A stretch of DNA of 11,064 bases, from NCBI GenBank assembly GCA_024231375.1, contig JAAEQP010001014.1, positions 1-11,064 of the forward strand, read 5' to 3'. Positions within the stretch are counted from its first letter, which is position 1. The number at the start of each line of letters is the position of its first letter. The stretch is from a bacterium (GTDB taxonomy: Bacteria; Hydrogenedentota; Hydrogenedentia; Hydrogenedentiales; SLHB01). The position numbers and the translations under genes are program-made. Positions 1 to 6,871 of the stretch are shown here, piece by piece. The notes below the pieces were generated by a model, which was not told the DNA's origin, did not search any database, and saw only the letters and a list, made by a program, of their open reading frames with translations.

Positions 1-7
1 GGGACTC

Positions 8-643
8 ATGGCCTGGGTCGGAGTTCCTGTTCTCGGAGTAGTGTCGGGACTTATCGTGGCGTGGTCCCGGTTTCCTGAGACGACGTTCGGTATTCTGGGC
101 CCGCAGACTCGGACAACGGGCGACAGCGGCCCCAGTTCCGGGCTTCCGCCGGACGTGCCGGTTGCACTGGATTCCGGGATCGCGGGCGAGTACGTACGCG
201 CCGTGTGCGACGGGCGTACAGACCGGGTGATCGAGTTGACCCAATGGATGCGGGAGCGCATTGAGCACGTCCGCATGGCGGACGGGACCTCGGAGACCCT
301 GTCTGAGGCACGAGACGAGTTGGCCCATCGACTCACGGTGAGAAAGGTGGAATGCAACCAACTGCGTCAGGAAGGGATCGAAGATCAGTACGTCCTGGCG
401 CCGGGCACTGAGATTGTGCCCATAGCTGTTGATGAAGGGCGCAAGGATTTGGCGAAGCCGACAGCACAGCGCGTCTGGTTTCGCGTTTCGTATCCGAGGC
501 CGGATAGGGCGCTTCGCGATGTCGAGGGGCGACCCGTCCGCAGTGTTGTGGTGGGGGTGAACGTCTCAGAGGATGGTCTTGTCCTGAAGGCAGGAGTGGC
601 AGGCAACCTGGACGTGAACCTGGCATCGGTCACGCGCTTCTAG
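8..643 (+). CDS. Membrane-anchored protein of unknown function (possibly 5'-partial)
   Basis: I do not recognise this family. The reading frame is open to the left edge, so the ATG at 8 may be internal and the true start may lie outside the window; only a GGGA three bases upstream could serve as ribosome binding site. From this ATG the protein has 211 residues: a hydrophobic segment at about residues 2-19 (membrane anchor or uncleaved signal), a Gly/Pro/Ser-rich stretch at 30-55, a charged and probably helical part at 60-125, and a C-terminal part at 130-211 with alternating hydrophobic residues that suggests beta strands. With the anchor at the N-terminus, the rest is probably on the outer face of the cytoplasmic membrane. 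The next gene starts 24 bases after its stop on the same strand, so the two are probably in one transcript. That a protein is made is likely; its role is unknown. Confidence 0.7.
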   Translation: MAWVGVPVLGVVSGLIVAWSRFPETTFGILGPQTRTTGDSGPSSGLPPDVPVALDSGIAGEYVRAVCDGRTDRVIELTQWMRERIEHVRMADGTSETLSEARDELAHRLTVRKVECNQLRQEGIEDQYVLAPGTEIVPIAVDEGRKDLAKPTAQRVWFRVSYPRPDRALRDVEGRPVRSVVVGVNVSEDGLVLKAGVAGNLDVNLASVTRF

Positions 644-667
644 ACGTGGCCAGAAGGAGATAGCGCA

Positions 668-1126
668 ATGCCCCTGGCAGCATGTGCTCGGTGCAATAAG
701 ATGTTTCAGAAGACGGTGGAGCCGGTTTGCCCGAAGTGCGAACCGGATGAGCAGGACGACTACGAGAAGGTTCGCATCACGATGCAGAATCAGCCGAACC
801 TCAGCGCGGAGGATCTTGCTGAAGCGGCCGACGTTGACATCGAGTGTGTGCTCCGTCTTCTTGACAGCGGCCGCATCGAGACCGCCCAAGCCTCGACGAC
901 CGTCCGGTGTGGCCGGTGCGGTTCTCCGGCCATCAGTATCAGCAAGAAGCTGTGCGAGGCATGCCTCAGCAAGCTCAATGCGAAGCTCGCCACGGAACAG
1001 GCCAAGATTCGGTTGCCCAGTAAGAAGGACGTGGCTGTGGGCACCGCGCTTAACGTGCCCGACACGATGGACTCGAAGCGCGCGACGGGCGGACGCAAGA
1101 ACCTGATGCGTCGCGACGGCGAATAG
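668..1126 (+). CDS. YvyF-like double zinc-finger / helix-turn-helix protein
   Basis: This 152-residue protein has two paired CxxC motifs near the N-terminus (Cys6/Cys9 and Cys21/Cys24) and two more at Cys81/Cys84 and Cys96/Cys99. They flank a helical segment (about 32-72) whose pattern, NLSAEDLAEAADV followed by a second helix ending at SGRI, looks like a small MerR-type helix-turn-helix. This layout (zinc ribbon, HTH, zinc ribbon) is the one I know from Bacillus YvyF and the 'flagellar operon protein' family. The C-terminal 50 residues are basic, look disordered and have no recognisable fold. It is probably cytoplasmic, and a regulatory or nucleic-acid-binding role is inference from the fold. 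AAGGAG at 654-659, eight bases before the ATG, supports the start. No flagellar gene is visible in the window, so a flagellar role is not supported by context. Family resemblance is from memory of motif order, not from an alignment. Confidence 0.8.
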   Translation: MPLAACARCNKMFQKTVEPVCPKCEPDEQDDYEKVRITMQNQPNLSAEDLAEAADVDIECVLRLLDSGRIETAQASTTVRCGRCGSPAISISKKLCEACLSKLNAKLATEQAKIRLPSKKDVAVGTALNVPDTMDSKRATGGRKNLMRRDGE

Positions 1127-1196
1127 CAGGTACTGTTGAAGTGCGTGTGCGGAGCGAGCGGCTTCGTGTATCGGCTTGTTCCGCAGCCAACACGAT

Positions 1197-1201
1197 GGAA
1201 G
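1197..1201 (+). promoter_or_regulatory. Ribosome binding site deciding the start of the 51-residue membrane protein
   Basis: GGAAG lies seven bases before the ATG at 1209. The in-frame codon at 1176 would extend the protein by 11 polar residues but has no comparable upstream purine run. The site therefore favours 1209 as the start. Confidence 0.55.
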
Positions 1202-1208
1202 TGCGGCT

Positions 1209-1364
1209 ATGACGAAGAGCGACAAGAGAGGTCTGATCGTCTTACTGGCGTTGCTCGTTGTGTTCCTTGTGACCCTGGCATATACTGTGCGCAGGCTGGG
1301 TCCGGCGCGCAGCCCGCAAGATAGTGTTTTCGTCCAACAACGGGTTATTAACCTCAATAAGTAG
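1209..1364 (+). CDS. Small single-span membrane protein
   Basis: This is a 51-residue protein with a short charged N-terminus (MTKSDKRG), one strongly hydrophobic segment at about residues 9-25, then basic residues (RR) and a polar tail of about 25 residues. A single transmembrane helix is clear. The positive charges on both sides leave the topology open. It sits between the zinc-finger protein and the amidase gene, 19 bases before the amidase start, and is probably co-transcribed with it. I know no family for it; small one-span proteins at the head of envelope operons can be accessory subunits or anchors, but that is inference. The start at 1209 is chosen because of GGAAG seven bases upstream. 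A TTG-initiated overlapping frame at 1136-1324 is a competing reading of the same bases. Confidence 0.6.
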   Translation: MTKSDKRGLIVLLALLVVFLVTLAYTVRRLGPARSPQDSVFVQQRVINLNK

Positions 1365-1383
1365 CAGGCGCTAATCGGCAAGA

Positions 1384-2784
1384 ATGACCTTCTCCTACTC
1401 CCTTCAGTCCAGCCGGGGCCTTGTGTCCTTCATGTGGCTCGCCATGCTCTGCGTGGCAGGGCTCGCACCACATGCCGAGGCAGCCTCTGTCTCATTGGAT
1501 GCCCGGTTTGGGGAAGAAACACGCCACGCCCAGGCCGAATCCATCGACCACGGCGGCATTGTGTACGTCTGCCTCACCAGCGTCGTGCGTCAGTTCCGAG
1601 GCGAGTGTTCCCTCCTCCCTTCCCGTGTCCAGGTCGATTTGCACTCGCAACAGGCGCGTATCGGTCTGAACGGCACCGAGGTCAGTTCATCCCTTGGGCC
1701 CCACTCCCTGCGGTATCCGGCCATCGAAAAAACGGGCAACGTGTATATCGCCCTGACGGATCTCAAACCCTTCTTTGCCCGGTCGTTTCGTGTCACTGTC
1801 ACTGAACGTGGCCGGATGACCGATCAACCCGGCGCCGCGCACACGGACGATTCGCGCGTTACGTCGCGCGAACTCCTCGAGCCCGTGGAACCCGATTCTC
1901 TTGCGTCCTTGCCCCTGGAGGATCTCATCGAAGAGCCGGACGGTCTGGCGCCGATTCCCGAGGGTTCCGCCCTCGACGAGCCCAGGCCGAAGCCCGTGGC
2001 GCCCCTGGATCCAGGGGCAGCCGCTGCCGGTATGCCGTCGGCAATCGGCGATGCCGTGTCGCCGGGCGCCCTGCGCCCCGACCCCCTCACGCGTATCCGA
2101 TGCATCGTAATCGACCCCGGCCATGGGGGGAACGACACCGGCGCTGTCGGTCAGAACGGGTTGACGGAGAAGGACCTTGTGCTCGCACTCGCGCTGAAGA
2201 TTCAGAAGGCCTTCCAGGAGCGAACGAAGGTGCGCGTGCTGTTGACACGGGCGGAGGACGTTTGTCCGCCCGTTGAAATGCGTTCGTTGTACGCCAATCA
2301 CCCGCAAAACGGTGTTGGTCTCTTCGTCAGCCTCCATGCCGGCGCAAGCCTGTCGCCCACGGCCCAGGGAGTGGAGTGCTTCTGCCCGCCCGATCCCGCG
2401 GCCGTACCGGCCTACGGTACCGAGGACCGCCGCTCTTTTCGGCGATCGGCTACGAACGCCTACTGGAGTCGGCATATTGCAGCCAGCGTGGTCGACCAGA
2501 TCGCCCTTGCGGCCAGTGTGCCGAGCCGGGGGGTGCATGGGGCTCCCTGCCGTGTGTTAAGTCCGCTGGAACGTCCCGGCTTCCTCCTCGAGGTCGGCTT
2601 CCTCACGAACAGCACCGAGGCCGGACGGTTGGATACTGAGGCCTATCAGACCCAGCTCGCCGATGCGATCGTGAAAGGGCTCCTTCCCTACTGCGCCACG
2701 GCGGCATCTCCCGCGGCCGTCGCGCCAAGCCCGGCATCGTCCCCGCGCGATGAAGAGGCCGGTCTTGAAGGGGGGGCGCGATGA
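1384..2784 (+). CDS. Secreted N-acetylmuramoyl-L-alanine amidase (Amidase_3) with N-terminal Cu-amine-oxidase-like domain
   Basis: This zinc enzyme is predicted to cleave the bond between N-acetylmuramic acid and the first L-alanine of peptidoglycan stem peptides, outside the cytoplasmic membrane. The 466-residue protein starts with a signal peptide (Arg11, hydrophobic core 13-28, AEA cleavage site at 31-33). Residues about 35-142 resemble the copper amine oxidase N-terminal-like domain of wall enzymes (VYVCLTSV, later VYIALTDL). A Pro/Asp/Glu-rich linker covers about 143-237. The Amidase_3 domain (about 238-440) has all the expected landmarks: DPGHGG with zinc ligand His247, Glu262 in LTEKDL, His318 in SLHAG, and catalytic Glu403 in LLEVGF. 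It therefore looks active. The ribosome binding site is weak; the start at 1384 was chosen because it gives the signal peptide a positively charged n-region. Its stop overlaps the next start (ATGA). The fold and activity are well supported; the exact N-terminal domain family is likely but unaligned. Confidence 0.93.
   Translation: MTFSYSLQSSRGLVSFMWLAMLCVAGLAPHAEAASVSLDARFGEETRHAQAESIDHGGIVYVCLTSVVRQFRGECSLLPSRVQVDLHSQQARIGLNGTEVSSSLGPHSLRYPAIEKTGNVYIALTDLKPFFARSFRVTVTERGRMTDQPGAAHTDDSRVTSRELLEPVEPDSLASLPLEDLIEEPDGLAPIPEGSALDEPRPKPVAPLDPGAAAAGMPSAIGDAVSPGALRPDPLTRIRCIVIDPGHGGNDTGAVGQNGLTEKDLVLALALKIQKAFQERTKVRVLLTRAEDVCPPVEMRSLYANHPQNGVGLFVSLHAGASLSPTAQGVECFCPPDPAAVPAYGTEDRRSFRRSATNAYWSRHIAASVVDQIALAASVPSRGVHGAPCRVLSPLERPGFLLEVGFLTNSTEAGRLDTEAYQTQLADAIVKGLLPYCATAASPAAVAPSPASSPRDEEAGLEGGAR
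2001..2018. repeat. Perfect 18-base palindrome inside the amidase linker
   Basis: GCCCCTGGATCCAGGGGC equals its own reverse complement over all 18 bases, centred on GGATCC. It lies in the codons for the Pro/Ala-rich linker of the amidase, a region under weak protein-sequence constraint. It could fold as a hairpin in mRNA or simply be chance in GC-rich low-complexity coding DNA. No run of T follows, so it is not a terminator. Confidence 0.5.
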
Positions 2785-3452
2785 AACGTCAGGATCGCGG
2801 GCTGTTCTTCCGGAAGATTGCCTTGGCGGCCTGGGGCATGCTGACAATGACGCTCCTCTTCTGCATCATTCTTCTTGTGAACGAGATGATTCAGCAGGGG
2901 TACGATCCTCTTGCCGTGACCGAATCAGCCGCGCCCGTCTCGGAAGTCGCGGCCCCTGTGGAATCCATCGTCGCGCGTCCCGTGCAACTGTTCTTCGCCG
3001 ATCCGGCCGCGCAATTCCTGTCGCCCGAGGTCCGCGACTTCCGTCCCGATCCGGACACGGCCGCCAACTGTCGCGAGATTCTGGGACACCTCATCGCCGG
3101 CCCCCGCGAACTCAACACGCCGATCTTGCCCCCGTCGACGGAGGTCTACGGGGTGTATCTCCTTGGGGACGGCGAATTGGTCGTCGATTTTTCCATCGAC
3201 TTTCTGGCGCGCCAGCAGCGTAGCGCCGCGGCCGAGGCGCTGATGGTGCATGGGATCGTCCACACCCTTGCCCAGCCCGGCATCTGCGCGCCGCGGCAGA
3301 TCCCAGTCCGTAGCGTTCGATTTCTGGTGGAGGGCGCCGCCCCCAGCGAAACGTTGCCTGGGCGGGGACACCTGGACTTCGCGGAGCCCGTGTGCCCCGA
3401 CTCCGCGTGGCTAGCGCCCGCCCAACCAACCCCGACGAACGACGATGTGTGA
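2781..3452 (+). CDS. Membrane-anchored GerMN-domain protein
   Basis: The 223-residue protein has a basic N-terminus (MKRQDRG), one membrane helix at about 13-34, an Ala/Pro/Val-rich spacer at 41-65 and a GerMN domain at about 67-201. The domain is recognised by VQLFFADP at the start, LIAGP and ILPPSTEV in the middle, ELVVDFSIDF, a helix ending in HTLAQ, VRFLVEG and GHLDF at the end. GerMN domains are known from Bacillus GerM, a wall-associated sporulation and germination protein, and from LpqB-type lipoproteins of non-sporulating bacteria; they are binding rather than catalytic modules. No Cys follows the hydrophobic segment in a lipobox, so it is anchored by a helix and should face the wall. 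ATGA couples it to the amidase gene, and its last eight bases overlap murI. GerM lies close to the glutamate racemase gene in Bacillus too, so the neighbourhood agrees with the call. Its precise role here is unknown. Confidence 0.88.
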   Translation: MKRQDRGLFFRKIALAAWGMLTMTLLFCIILLVNEMIQQGYDPLAVTESAAPVSEVAAPVESIVARPVQLFFADPAAQFLSPEVRDFRPDPDTAANCREILGHLIAGPRELNTPILPPSTEVYGVYLLGDGELVVDFSIDFLARQQRSAAAEALMVHGIVHTLAQPGICAPRQIPVRSVRFLVEGAAPSETLPGRGHLDFAEPVCPDSAWLAPAQPTPTNDDV

Positions 3453-4266
3453 TCGCGACGCGGCTGTCGGTGTGTTCGACTCCGGGGTGGGAGGTCTGAC
3501 CGTTCTGCGTCAGATCGCCAACCGCCTTCCGGCTGAATCCACCATCTATCTCGGCGACACGGCCCGAGTGCCCTACGGCACCAAGTCCGGCGATACGGTG
3601 GTCCGGTACGCGCGCGCGTGCGCCCGGTTGCTGTGCGAACGCGGCATCAAGCTTCTCGTGGTGGCGTGCAACACGGCCTCCGCCTACGCCCTCGACCATC
3701 TCCGCGACGAACTGCCGATCCCCGTGCTGGGCGTGGTGGATCCGGGGGCCCGCGCTGCCGTTGACCGGTCACGCACGGGCCGCATCGGGGTGGTTGGCAC
3801 GGCTGGCACCATCGCGAGCGGACAGTACCAGGCGGTCATCAAATCCCTGGCTCCGGACAGCCATGTATTGGCCAAGGCGTGTCCTCTCTTTGTGCCGTTG
3901 GCCGAAGAAGGGTGGACCGATGGACCGGTCCCCGAACTGGCGGCACGGGAGTACCTCGCCGAACTTCTCGACGAAGGGATCGACACACTTGTGCTGGGAT
4001 GCACCCACTATCCCCTCCTGAAGGAAGTCATTGCCCGTGTGGTGTCGAGCAAGGTGACGCTCGTGGACAGCGCCGAAGCCACTTCGGTTGTCGTGGCCGA
4101 GGCGCTCGAGGCCATGGACGCCCTGAGCGCGCCCGACTCACAGCCTCGGCGCCGGTTCCTCGTTACCGATGATCCCGTCGGGTTTGCTAAGGTAGGGGCG
4201 CGGTTCTTCGACGGACACGACGCAGGGGGCCAACTCGACCGGGTGGAATGGGTGGACATTCGATGA
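3445..4266 (+). CDS. murI: Glutamate racemase MurI
   Basis: This cytoplasmic, cofactor-independent racemase converts L-glutamate to D-glutamate, which MurD adds to UDP-MurNAc-L-Ala for peptidoglycan. The 273-residue length is normal for the family. Hallmarks are VFDSGVGGLTVL with Asp12-Ser13, YLGDTARVPYG, the first catalytic cysteine Cys75 in ACNTASA, and the second, Cys186, with His188 in GCTHYPLL. Both catalytic cysteines are present, so it should be active. The ATG overlaps the end of the GerMN gene by eight bases and has no good ribosome binding site of its own, so translation probably depends on coupling. Its stop overlaps the next start (ATGA at 4263). The identification is secure from motifs; aspartate racemases share the fold but lack this exact set. 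Confidence 0.97.
   Translation: MCDRDAAVGVFDSGVGGLTVLRQIANRLPAESTIYLGDTARVPYGTKSGDTVVRYARACARLLCERGIKLLVVACNTASAYALDHLRDELPIPVLGVVDPGARAAVDRSRTGRIGVVGTAGTIASGQYQAVIKSLAPDSHVLAKACPLFVPLAEEGWTDGPVPELAAREYLAELLDEGIDTLVLGCTHYPLLKEVIARVVSSKVTLVDSAEATSVVVAEALEAMDALSAPDSQPRRRFLVTDDPVGFAKVGARFFDGHDAGGQLDRVEWVDIR
4251..4255 (+). promoter_or_regulatory. Ribosome binding site deciding the start of the deacetylase-family gene
   Basis: GGTGG lies seven bases before the ATG at 4263, which itself overlaps the murI stop as ATGA. An in-frame ATG at 4248 precedes this site and would add only MGGHS. The 4263 start fits both the spacing and the overlap pattern of the operon. Confidence 0.5.
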
Positions 4267-5900
4267 GCCTTGACGATACGCCAGATCCGGGGGAGCGGGC
4301 AGCACTACCCTACTCCTGGGTCCACATCATCGGCGCACTCGTTGCCTTCACTCTCGCGGGCGCAGGCATCATCTTCCTGATCGCAGCCTACGTGAAGACG
4401 CGCCCCATGGACCTGACCGCCCCTACGATACGTCTTGCGCAAGACGTGGAGAAACTGCTCGTTGACAGCCGGGTGCCCAAGGACGCCATCCAGCAGGCGC
4501 AACCAACGATGCGCAAGGACCATGACGCCACATGGCTCCATCACGAGATCGACGTGAAGGTGCCCCATAGCCTCACCGTCGAAGGCGTTGAGAAGCTTCT
4601 GCGGCGGAACCTGCCCAGCAATGACGTGGAAGTGGTGGGGCTTGCGCCGGCGGCAACCGCGACCCGTGTGCTGAGTCTGGCGTTGGCGGGCCGCGAATTC
4701 GCTGTGGTGCGGCTGGCGCCTCCGGAAAAGCAGAACCTGGTTACGGAGTGCGAGCGTGTTGCCAGCGAAGCCCTCGCCCTTATCGAGAACGGGCCCAGCC
4801 CTCCTCAACGCGCCACCCGCACCATCCAACGCCGCGAAAACCGCCGGGCCACATGGGTCCTTACGGAAATCCGCGCCGACTTGGCGGCAGATGCCGACTT
4901 GGATGTGGTGCGGGCGCGATTGAGCCAAACCCTCGGCACACGTGCCGGGATCGATATTCTGGAACGGCCCAGCAGCGGACAAACGCAGGCGGCCATGACC
5001 ATCGCATACCAAGGCCTTCCGTGCGCCGACTTGGTGATCACCGCGGTCCAGCCCGCGCCCCAGCTTCCCGAGGTCGAACTGCCCCGCCTCGGCCCTGTCC
5101 CCGAAGAAGAGACCGAGGACGATCCCGAAGAGGTTCTGACACCAAAAAACGTGCCCGAGTTGGCTGAACTGCCTCTGGAGTCCAATGGCCTTCACGAGAG
5201 CGAGCTTGCGCCGGTTTTCAATGGCCGTCCGGACGCGCACACGGAGCCACAGATTGCCATCATCGTGGACGACGGTGGGCGCGGCGATGCCACGTCCGAC
5301 GCGATCCTGGCGCTCGAGCCTGTGCTCACCTTGGCGATTTTGCCCTACGATCCCGAAAGCACCGAGACCGCCAAGCGCGCCAAGAAGCTTGGGTTTGAGG
5401 TCTTGCTGCACATGCCCATGGAAACCGGAAGCAAGACGGCCAAGTATCCACACACGATCAAGGCCGACATGGACAAGAAACAGATTGGCACGCTGACCGA
5501 GAAGGCGCTTGCAGAGGTTCCCGGCGCTGTCGGTATCAATAACCATACCGGTTCGGTGTTCACCTCCAACGAGAAATCCATGACCCTCTTTCTGGAATTG
5601 ATCAAGGAGAAATCGTTGTTCTTCGTGGACAGCCGTACCACCGCCGAGACCGTCGGCATCGCGGTGGCGGAGAAGGTGGGTATCAAGGCCGTGGAGCGCG
5701 ACGTGTTCCTCGACAACAAACCGGACCGCGACTACATCCGGGGTCAGTTCAAACTCTTGGAGCAGGCTGCCCGCAAGTATGGGGCCGCAGTCGGCATTTG
5801 CCACTTCCGACCGGCCTCCGCGGCAGTCCTCGCCGAGGAGATCCCGCGGCTCAAAAAGAAGGGCGTCAAGATCGTACACGTATCGGAGTTGGTTCAGTGA
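4263..5900 (+). CDS. Membrane-anchored divergent polysaccharide deacetylase (DUF610/YibQ family) with duplicated N-terminal domain
   Basis: The 545-residue protein has one membrane helix at about 18-43, two similar domains at about 56-151 and 162-259, an acidic Pro-rich linker at about 262-328, and a C-terminal divergent polysaccharide deacetylase domain (PF04748) at 329-545. Family marks in that domain are IIVDDGG (Asp336/Asp337), HMPME (His383), GINNHTGS (His428), FFVDSRT, DVFLDN and GICHFRP (His514). Known members resemble NodB-type deacetylases; their substrate is poorly defined. In E. coli the family member yibQ sits beside envC, the activator of wall amidases, so the neighbouring amidase here is in keeping. 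The catalytic domain should lie outside the membrane. The ATG at 4263 is preferred (GGTGG upstream, ATGA overlap with murI); an in-frame ATG at 4248 would give 550 residues. The two N-terminal repeats are of no family I recognise. The family call is firm; the reaction and substrate are not. Confidence 0.9.
   Translation: MSLDDTPDPGERAALPYSWVHIIGALVAFTLAGAGIIFLIAAYVKTRPMDLTAPTIRLAQDVEKLLVDSRVPKDAIQQAQPTMRKDHDATWLHHEIDVKVPHSLTVEGVEKLLRRNLPSNDVEVVGLAPAATATRVLSLALAGREFAVVRLAPPEKQNLVTECERVASEALALIENGPSPPQRATRTIQRRENRRATWVLTEIRADLAADADLDVVRARLSQTLGTRAGIDILERPSSGQTQAAMTIAYQGLPCADLVITAVQPAPQLPEVELPRLGPVPEEETEDDPEEVLTPKNVPELAELPLESNGLHESELAPVFNGRPDAHTEPQIAIIVDDGGRGDATSDAILALEPVLTLAILPYDPESTETAKRAKKLGFEVLLHMPMETGSKTAKYPHTIKADMDKKQIGTLTEKALAEVPGAVGINNHTGSVFTSNEKSMTLFLELIKEKSLFFVDSRTTAETVGIAVAEKVGIKAVERDVFLDNKPDRDYIRGQFKLLEQAARKYGAAVGICHFRPASAAVLAEEIPRLKKKGVKIVHVSELVQ
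5885..5888 (+). promoter_or_regulatory. Ribosome binding site deciding the GTG start of tsaD
   Basis: GGAG lies eight bases before the GTG at 5897, which overlaps the preceding stop as GTGA. The in-frame ATG at 5906 is 17 bases away, too far for this site. It lies within the last codons of the upstream gene. Confidence 0.5.
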
Positions 5901-6871
5901 CGCGCATGCTCGGCATCGAGACCTCCTGCGACGAAACCGGCGTAGCCATCGTGGAGGACGGGCGCCGGGTACTGGCGAATTGTGTGGCATCGCAGGTGGC
6001 CATCCACGCCAAGTTTGGCGGCGTGGTGCCCGAGATTGCATCCCGCCAACACACCAAGTGCATCACCCAGCTTCATCGCGCGGCGTTCGAACAATCCCCA
6101 GGCGATGTTGATGCCGTGGCGGCAACCCACGCGCCGGGATTGATGGGGTCGCTCCTGGTAGGCGTGAACTTCGCCAAAGCCCTTGCCTATGCGTGGGGCG
6201 TTCCCTTCGTACCGGTCCATCACCTCGAAGGGCACATCTTTTCCACGTTCTTGTCCGACGACCCGCCGGAGTTTCCGTTTCTGGCTCTCATCGTCAGCGG
6301 GGGACACACCTGCCTAGTGTGGTGTGAAGCTCCCCACCAATACGAGACCCTGGGTTCGACCCGCGACGATGCGGTTGGCGAGTGTTTCGACAAAGTGGCC
6401 CGTCTGCTCGATTTGTCCTACCCCGGCGGTCCGTCGATCCAACGCGCGTCCGAAGGAGGCGACCCCCACGCCGTGGCGTTTCCTCGAGGCATGGCCAAAT
6501 CCGACAATCTCGATTTCAGTTACAGCGGACTCAAAACAGCCGTCCTCTACGAACTGCGCAAGACCAAGGCCCCCCTGGCCGATATTGCCGCCAGCTTCCA
6601 GTACGCCGCCGTGGACGTGCTCATGATCAAGACCGTTGCGGCGATTCGGCGCACGCGCGCCAAGCGGCTGGTCCTCGCGGGTGGCGTTGCGGCCAACCGC
6701 CTGCTGCGCGACCGGCTCACGGCTGAACTGGGCATCCCCGTCCACCTGCCCGAACTCGCCCTCTGCGTCGATAATGGCGCCATGATTGCCGCCGCGGGCC
6801 ACAGCCGGTTGCAGCATGGACTCACCGGCGATTTCAGCACGCCTACCCTGTCGAGCCTGCCGCTGGCCTAG
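5897..6871 (+). CDS. tsaD: tRNA N6-threonylcarbamoyladenosine synthase subunit TsaD
   Basis: TsaD is the catalytic subunit that transfers threonylcarbamoyl from threonylcarbamoyl-AMP to A37 of tRNAs reading ANN codons, working with TsaB and TsaE in the cytoplasm. From the GTG at 5897 the protein has 324 residues, slightly below the usual 335-345. Motifs are clear: LGIETSCDETG at the N-terminus, the metal-binding HLEGH (His109, His113), SGGHT, GSTRDDAVGECFDK, YPGGP, GGVAANRLLR and CVDNGAMIA with metal ligand Asp292. It should be functional. The start is chosen for GGAG eight bases upstream and a GTGA overlap with the deacetylase-family gene; ATG 5906 would give 321 residues. It is the last gene of the overlapping operon and is not itself an envelope gene, so its position probably reflects shared expression. 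TsaB and TsaE are not in the window. Confidence 0.97.
   Translation: MTRMLGIETSCDETGVAIVEDGRRVLANCVASQVAIHAKFGGVVPEIASRQHTKCITQLHRAAFEQSPGDVDAVAATHAPGLMGSLLVGVNFAKALAYAWGVPFVPVHHLEGHIFSTFLSDDPPEFPFLALIVSGGHTCLVWCEAPHQYETLGSTRDDAVGECFDKVARLLDLSYPGGPSIQRASEGGDPHAVAFPRGMAKSDNLDFSYSGLKTAVLYELRKTKAPLADIAASFQYAAVDVLMIKTVAAIRRTRAKRLVLAGGVAANRLLRDRLTAELGIPVHLPELALCVDNGAMIAAAGHSRLQHGLTGDFSTPTLSSLPLA

Noticed and set aside
566..1381. 271-residue minus-strand open frame across the zinc-finger and small membrane genes
   Set aside because: It covers two plus-strand genes with better evidence (zinc motifs, ribosome binding sites). Its hydrophobic stretch is simply the complement of the plus-strand membrane segment.
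1687..2538. 283-residue minus-strand open frame opposite the amidase
   Set aside because: It is antisense to the catalytic amidase region, with Arg/Gly-rich composition and no recognisable motif or ribosome binding site.
4248..4262. Upstream ATG for the deacetylase-family gene
   Set aside because: It adds only five residues, precedes the better-placed GGTGG, and breaks the ATGA overlap pattern seen at the other junctions.
5798..5896. In-frame N-terminal extension of TsaD to 357 residues
   Set aside because: The added 33 residues are basic and unlike any TsaD N-terminus, which begins close to LGIETSCDE; they overlap the conserved C-terminal part of the upstream gene.
4305..6041. 578-residue minus-strand open frame opposite the deacetylase-family gene
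   Set aside because: It lies entirely antisense to a gene and the tsaD start with clear family motifs. Its translation is Arg/Gly/Leu/His-rich without motifs, as expected for an open frame opposite high-GC codons.
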